Below the pieces are notes generated by a model. The model did no database searches and was not told the origin of the DNA. It saw only the letters and a list, made by a program, of their open reading frames with translations. Shown in pieces: positions 57,901 to 64,000 of a DNA stretch of 64,000 nt. The position numbers and the translations under genes are program-made. Origin of the DNA: Orychophragmus violaceus (lineage: Eukaryota; Streptophyta; Magnoliopsida; Brassicales; Brassicaceae); contig CM058230.1 in assembly GCA_030180135.1 (NCBI GenBank), positions 104,585,503 to 104,649,502 on the forward strand, given 5' to 3'. Position 1 is the stretch's first letter. Each line of letters begins with the position of its first letter.

Positions 57901-60900
57901 GTTTTTTTGGTCGAGGGATTCCACACCTTACGTCATTTAGGGTGGTTTTTGGCCTTAGGATCCTTCCCGGCGGTTCATCCGGTCATGATAATCCATCCCG
58001 TCAATCAGTATGGCCGAGATATTCCTTCCCGTCAGTCCATTAGGTGGTTTTGGCCTTAGGATCCTTCCCCCGGTGGATAGAATCAGTTTATCCTATCCCG
58101 TCATTGTTTTTTCCACCAATTTCTTCACCAGACCTCTTTGTTATCCATTTGAGAGGTTTGGGTCTTGATAGTTTCAAAAAAACTCGAGTCAATTTTTTCG
58201 GGTCATGGAACCTTGGTTCTCGATAGGCTATAACCTTCCCACGGTGTATAGACGGGTTTTTCGGGTCATTTGTTTTCCTCCAATTTCTTCACCAGACCTC
58301 TTTTATATCCCATTTTAAGGGTTTTGGTCATGATAGTTTCAAAAAAACTCGATCCAATTCTTCCTGGGTCATGGAAACTTGCATTTTGGCCTTATAAGCC
58401 TTCCCGGCGGTGCATCTGGTCAAGATAGTCCATCACGTCAGTTAGTATGGCCGAGATAGTCCTTCCCGTCAGTTCGTTTCCATCCCGTCAGTCATTCTGG
58501 CCGCGAGTATGCTAGTCCTTTGTTTTTTTTGGTCGAGGGATTCCACACCTTACGTCATTTAGGGTGGTTTTTTGGCCTTAGGATCCTTCCCGGCGGTTCA
58601 TCCGGTCATGATAATCCATCCCGTCAATCAGTATGGCCGAGATATTCCTTCCCGTCAGTCCATTAGGAGGTTTTGGCCTTAGGATCCTTCCCCCGGTGGA
58701 TAGAATCAGTTTATCCTATCCCGTCATTGTTTTTTCCACCAATTTCTTCACCAGACCTCTTTGTTATCCATTTGAGAGGTTAGGGTCTTGATAGTTTCAA
58801 AAAAACTCGAGTCAATTTTTTCGGGTCATGGAACCTTGGTTCTCGGTAGGCTATAACCTTCCCACGGTGTATAGACGGGTTTTTCGGGTCATTTGTTTTC
58901 CACCAATTTCTTCACCAGACCTCTTTTATATCCCATTTTAAGGGTTTTGGTCATGATAGTTTCAAAAAAACTCGATCCAATTCTTCCTGGGTCATGGAAA
59001 CTTGCATTTTGGCCTTAGAATCCTTCTCGGCGGTGCAACTGGTCAGGATAATCCATCACGTCAGTCAGTATGGCCGAGATAGTCCTTCCCGTCATTTCGT
59101 TTCCATCCCGTCAGTCATTCTATCCGCGAGAATACTAGTCTTTTTTGTTTTGGCCGAGGGATTCCACACCTTACGTCCATTTGGGTGGTTTTTGGTCTTA
59201 GGATCCTTCCCGTCGGTGCATCCGGTCAAGATAATCCATCCCGTCAGTCAGTATGGCCGAGATAGTCCTTCCCGTCATTTTGTTTCCATCCCGTCAGTTA
59301 GTATGGCCGAGATAGTCCTTCCCGTCAGTTCGTTTCCATCACGTCAGTCATTCTGGCCGCGAGTATGCTAGTCCTTTGTTTTTTTGGTCGAGGGATTCCA
59401 CACCTTACGTCATTTAGGGTGGTTTTTTGGCCTTAGGATCCTTCCTGGCGGTTCATCCGGTCATGATAATCCATCCTGTCAATCAGTATGGCCGAGATAT
59501 TCCTTCCCGTCAGTCCATTAGGAGGTTTTGGCCTTAGGATCCTTCCCCCGGTGGATAGAATCAGTTTATCCTATCCCGTCATTGTTTTTTCCACCAATTT
59601 CTTCACCAGACCTCTTTGTTATCCATTTGAGAGGTTTGGGTCTTGATAGTTTCAAAAAAACTCGAGTCAATTGTTTCGGGTCATGGAACCTTGGTTCTCG
59701 GTAGGCTATAACCTTCCCACGGTGTATAGACGGGTTTTTCGGGTCATTTGTTTTCCACCAATTTCTTCACCAGACCTCTTTTATATCCCATTTTAAGGGT
59801 TTTGGTCATGATAGTTTCAAAAAAACTCGATCCAATTCTTCCTGGGTCATGGAAACTTGCATTTTGGCCTTAGAATCCTTCTCGGCGGTGCAACTGGTCA
59901 GGATAATCCATCACGTCAGTCAGTATGGCCGAGATAGTCCTTCCCGTCATTTCGTTTCCATCCCGTCAGTCATTCTATCCGCGAGAATACTAGTCTTTTT
60001 TGTTTTGGCCGAGGGATTCCACACCTTACGTCCATTTGGGTGGTTTTTGGTCTTAGGATCCTTCCCGTCGGTGCATCCGGTCAAGATAATCCATCCCGTC
60101 AGTCAGTATGGCCGAGATAGTCCTTCCCGTTATTTTGTTTCCATCCCGTTAGTTAGTATGGCCGAGATAGTCCTTCCCGTCAGTTCGTTTCCATCCCGTC
60201 AGTCATTCTGGCCGCGAGTATGCTAGTCCTTTGTTTTTTTGGTCGAGGGATTCCACACATTACGTCATTTAGGGTTGTTTTTTGGCCTTAGGATCCTTCC
60301 CGGCGGTTCATCCGGTCATGATAATCCATCCCGTCAATCAGTATGGCCGAGATATTCCTTCCCGTCCGTCCATTAGGAGGTTTTGGCCTTAGGATCCTTC
60401 CCCCGGTGGATAGAATCAGTTTATCCTATCCCGTCATTGTTTTTTCCACCAATTTCTTCACCAGACCTCTTTGTTATCCATTTGAGAGGTTTGGGTCTTG
60501 ATAGTTTCAAAAAAACTCGAGTCAATTTTTTCGGGTCATGGAACCTTGGTTCTCGGTAGGCTATAACCTTCCCACGGTGTATAGACGGGTTTTTCGGGTC
60601 ATTTGTTTTCCACCAATTTCTTCACCAGACCTCTTTTATATCCCATTTTAAGGGTTTTGGTCATGATAGTTTCAAAAAAACTCGATCCAATTCTTCCTGG
60701 GTCATGGAAACTTGCATTTTGGCCTTAGAATCCTTCTCGGCGGTGCAACTGGTCAGGATAATCCATCACGTCAGTCAGTATGGCCGAGATAGTCCTTCCC
60801 GTCATTTCGTTTCCATCCCGTCAGCCATTCTGTCCGCGAGAATACTAGTCTTTTTTTGTTTTGGCCGAGGGATTCCACACCTTACGTCATTTTGGGTGGT

Positions 60901-63693
60901 TTTTGGACTTAGGATCCTTCCCGGCGGTGCATCCGGTCAGGATAATCCATCCCGTCAGTCATTATGGCCGAGACAGTTTTTCCCGTCAATTCGTCTCCAT
61001 CCAGTTAGTGGTTCTGGCTGCGAGAACGCTAGTCCTTGGTAGTTTTGCCCTAGGGATTCCACACCTTACGTCCATTTGGGTGGTTTTTTGTCTTAGAATC
61101 CTTCCCGTCGGTGCATCCGGTCAGGATAATCCATCCCGTCAGTCAGTATGGCCGAGATATTCCTTCCTGTCAGTCCATTAGGGTGGTTTTGGCCTTAGGA
61201 TCCTTCCCCGGGTGGATAGGATAAGTTTATCCTATGTTGTCATTGCTTTTTCCACCAATTTCTGCACCAGACCTCTTTTTATCCATTTGATAGGTTTGGG
61301 TCTGATAGTTTCAAAAAAACTCGAGTCAATTTTTTCCGGGTCATGGAACCTTGGTTCTCGGTAGGCTATAACCTTCCCACGGTGCCATAGACGGGTTTTT
61401 CGGGTCATTTGTTTTCCACCAATTTCTTCACCAGACCTCTTTTATATCCCATTTTAAGGGTTTTGGTCGTGATAGTTTAGAAAAAACTCGATCGAATTCT
61501 TCCCCGGTCATGGAAACTTGCATTTTGGCCTTAGAATCCTTCCCATCATTTTGTTTCCATCCCGTCAGTCATTCTGTCCGCAAGAATGCTAGTCCTTTGT
61601 TGTTTTGGCCGAGGGATTCCACACCTTACGTCATTTAGGGTGGTTTTTTGGCCTTAGGATCCTTCCCGGCGGTTCATCCGGTCATGATAATCCATCCCGT
61701 CAGTCAGTATGGCTGAGATGTTCCTTCCCGTCAGTCCATTAGGGGGTTTTTGGCCTTAGGATCCTTCTCCTGGTGGATAGGATCAGTTTATCATATCCCG
61801 TCATTGCTTTTTCCACCAATTTCTGCACCAGACCTCTTTGTTATCCATTTGAGAGGTTTGGGTCTTGATAGTTTCAAAAAAACTCGAGTCAATTTTTTCG
61901 GGTCATGGAACCTTGGTTCTCGATAGGCTATAACCTTCCCACGGTGTATAGACGGGTTTTTCGGGTCATTTGTTTTCCTCCAATTTCTTCACCAGACCTC
62001 TTTTATATCCCATTTTAAGGGTTTTGGTCATGATAGTTTCAAAAAAACTCGATCCAATTCTTCCTGGGTCATGGAAACTTGCATTTTGGCCTTAGAAGCC
62101 TTCCCGGCGGTGCATCTGGTCAAGATAGTCCATCACGTCAGTTAGTATGGCCGAGATAGTCCTTCCCGTCAGTTCGTTTCCATCCCGTCAGTCATTCTGG
62201 CCGCGAGTAAGCTAGTCCTTTGTTTTTTTGGTCGAGGGATTCCACACCTTACGTCATTTAGGGTGGTTTTTTGGCCTTAGGATCCTTCCCGGCGGTTCAT
62301 CCGGTCATGATAATCCATCCCGTCAATCAGTATGGCCGAGATATTCCTTCCCGTCAGTCTATTAGGAGGTTTTGGCCTTAGGATCCTTCCCCCGGTGGAT
62401 AGAATCAGTTTATCCTATCCCGTCATTGTTTTTTCCACCAATTTCTTCACCAGACCTCTTTGTTATCCATTTGAGAGGTTTGGGTCTTGATAGTTTCAAA
62501 AAAACTCGAGTCAATTTTTTCGGGTCATGGAACCTTGGTTCTCGGTAGGCTACAACCTTCCCACGGTGTATAGACGGGTTTTTCGGGTTATTTGTTTTCC
62601 TCCAATTTCTTCACCAGACCTCTTTTATATCCCATTTTAAGGGTTTTGGTCATGATAGTTTCAAAAAAACTCGATCCAATTCTTCCTGGGTCATGGAAAC
62701 TTGCATTTTGGCCTTAGAAGCCTTCCCGGCGGTGCATCTGGTCAAGATAGTCCATCACGTCAGTTAGTATGGCCGAGATAGTCCTTCCCGTCAGTTCGTT
62801 TCCATCCCGTCAGTCATTCTGGCCGCGAGTATGCTAGTCCTTTGTTTTTTTTGGTCGAGGGATTCCACACCTTACGTCATTTAGGGTGGTTTTTTGGCCT
62901 TAGGATCCTTCCCGGCGGTTCATCCGGTCATGATAATCCATCCCGTCAATCAGTATGGCCGAGATATTCCTTCCCGTCAGTCCATTAGGAGGTTTTGGCC
63001 TTAGGATCCTTCCCCCGGTGGATAGAATTAGTTTATCCTATCCCGTCATTGTTTTTTCCACCAATTTCTTCACCAGACCTCTTTGTTATCCATTTGAGAG
63101 GTTTGGGTCTTGATAGTTTCAGAAAAACTCGAGTCAATTTTTTCGGGTCATGGAACCTGGGTTCTCGGTAGGCTATAACCTTCCCACGGTGTATAGACGG
63201 GTTTTTCGGGTCATTTGTTTTCCACCAATTTCTTCACCAGACCTCTTTTATATCCCATTTTAAGGGTTTTGGTCATGATAGTTTCAAAAAAACTCGATCC
63301 AATTCTTCCTGGGTCATGGAAACTTGCATTTTGGCCTTAGAATCCTTCTCGGCGGTGCAACTGGTCAGGATAATCCATCACGTCAGTCAGTATGGCCGAG
63401 ATAGTCCTTCCCGTCATTTCGTTTCCATCCCGTCAGTCATTCTATCCGCGAGAATACTAGTCTTTTTTGTTTTGGCCGAGGGATTCCACACCTTACGTCC
63501 ATTTGGGTGGTTTTTGGTCTTAGGATCCTTCCCGTCGGTGCATCCGGTCAAGATAATCCATCCCGTCAGTCAGTATGGCCGAGATAGTCCTTCCCGTCAT
63601 TTAGTTTCCATCCCGTCAGTTAGTATGGCCGAGATAGTCCTTCCCGTCAGTTCGTTTCCATCACGTCAGTCATTCTGGCCGCGAGTATGCTAG
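54905..63693 (+). repeat. 5.8 kb higher-order repeat
   Basis: The module series 806, 562, 624, 620 bp starting at 54905 recurs as 807, 560, 623, 622 bp starting at 60704. Landmarks 54905/60704 and 57517/63316 are both exactly 5799 bp apart. The second copy is cut by the window edge. Confidence 0.85.
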
Positions 63694-64000
63694 TCCTTTG
63701 TTTTTTTGGTCGAGGGATTCCACACCTTACGTCATTTAGGGTGGTTTTTTGGCCTTAGGATCCTTCCCGGCGGTTCATCCGGTCATGATAATTCATCCCG
63801 TCAATCAGTATGGCCGAGATATTCCTTCCCGTCAGTCCATTAGGAGGTTTTGGCCTTAGGATCCTTCCCCCGGTGGATAGAATCAGTTTATCCTATCCCG
63901 TCATTGTTTTTTCCACCAATTTCTTCACCAGACCTCTTTGTTATCCATTTGAGAGGTTTGGGTCTTGATAGTTTCAAAAAAACTCGAGTCAATTTTTTCG

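Larger units (their letters stand above)
44045..64000 (+). repeat. Satellite array, + oriented, right of insertion
   Basis: Twenty kb of the same satellite run in one direction to the window edge. The landmark ATGGAAACTTGCATTTTGG (or a near variant) occurs near 44411, 45431, 46053, 47008, 47813, 48852, 49474, 50279, 51257, 51877, 52684, 53660, 54283, 54905, 55711, 56273, 56897, 57517, 58375, 58994, 59849, 60704, 61511, 62071, 62694 and 63316. Spacings cluster at about 560, 622, 806, 856 and 955-1040 bp. The repeated 60-160 codon frames are a by-product of the repeat and show no coding signature. Confidence 0.94.

Noticed and set aside
44411..63693. Repeated 125-158 codon frames in the right array, which look like a conserved gene family
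   Set aside because: The identity is at DNA level along the whole module, including non-coding parts. Frames shift freely between modules.

Overview
The window looks like plant pericentromeric or centromeric heterochromatin; I see no host gene, rRNA, tRNA or prokaryotic feature. A plant is indicated by a Ty3/gypsy retrotransposon of the Athila type, a plant-restricted group, with a primer site complementary to plant tRNA-Asp, and by a Ty1/copia element primed by initiator tRNA-Met. A dicot, perhaps of the mustard family, is plausible, but the sequence alone does not fix the species.

Layout. (1) Positions 1-18130 and 44045-64000 are one tandem satellite array built from GC-moderate submodules of about 100, 187 and 333 bp. 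These are assembled into modules of about 560, 622, 805, 855 and 955-1040 bp and, on the right, into a 5.8 kb higher-order repeat. From 12571 to the right edge the array runs only on the + strand. On the left (3056-12570) it switches strand several times and contains a 2678 bp inverted-type unit that is tandemly duplicated. (2) At 18131-44044 a 25.9 kb block sits in the array, flanked by the 5 bp duplication TCAGT. Removing the block and one TCAGT restores a normal 805 bp satellite module.

The block is a head-to-tail double Athila element: full 5' LTR (18131-19350), internal region A (19351-27488), a 612 bp remnant where the middle LTR should be, which holds a diverged and inverted LTR piece (27489-28100), internal region B (28101-42824), and full 3' LTR (42825-44044). 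A carries a 722 bp duplication in gag and a 1-nt deletion between gag and pol. B carries a nonsense codon in gag and an RNase H active-site change. (3) B is interrupted at 30301-37597 by a complete Ty1/copia element on the - strand, with 630 bp LTRs that look identical, a TAATG target duplication, correct primer and polypurine sites and an undamaged 1325-codon gag-pol frame. It is the youngest insertion.

The order of events is satellite, then Athila (with doubling at or after insertion), then copia. The most striking unexplained signal is a 14 bp palindrome, GCAWCGATCGWTGC, that recurs in the Athila element as 11 pairs. Members of a pair are always 20-22 bp apart, and the pairs occur in the LTR, leader, gag, pol and 3' region alike.
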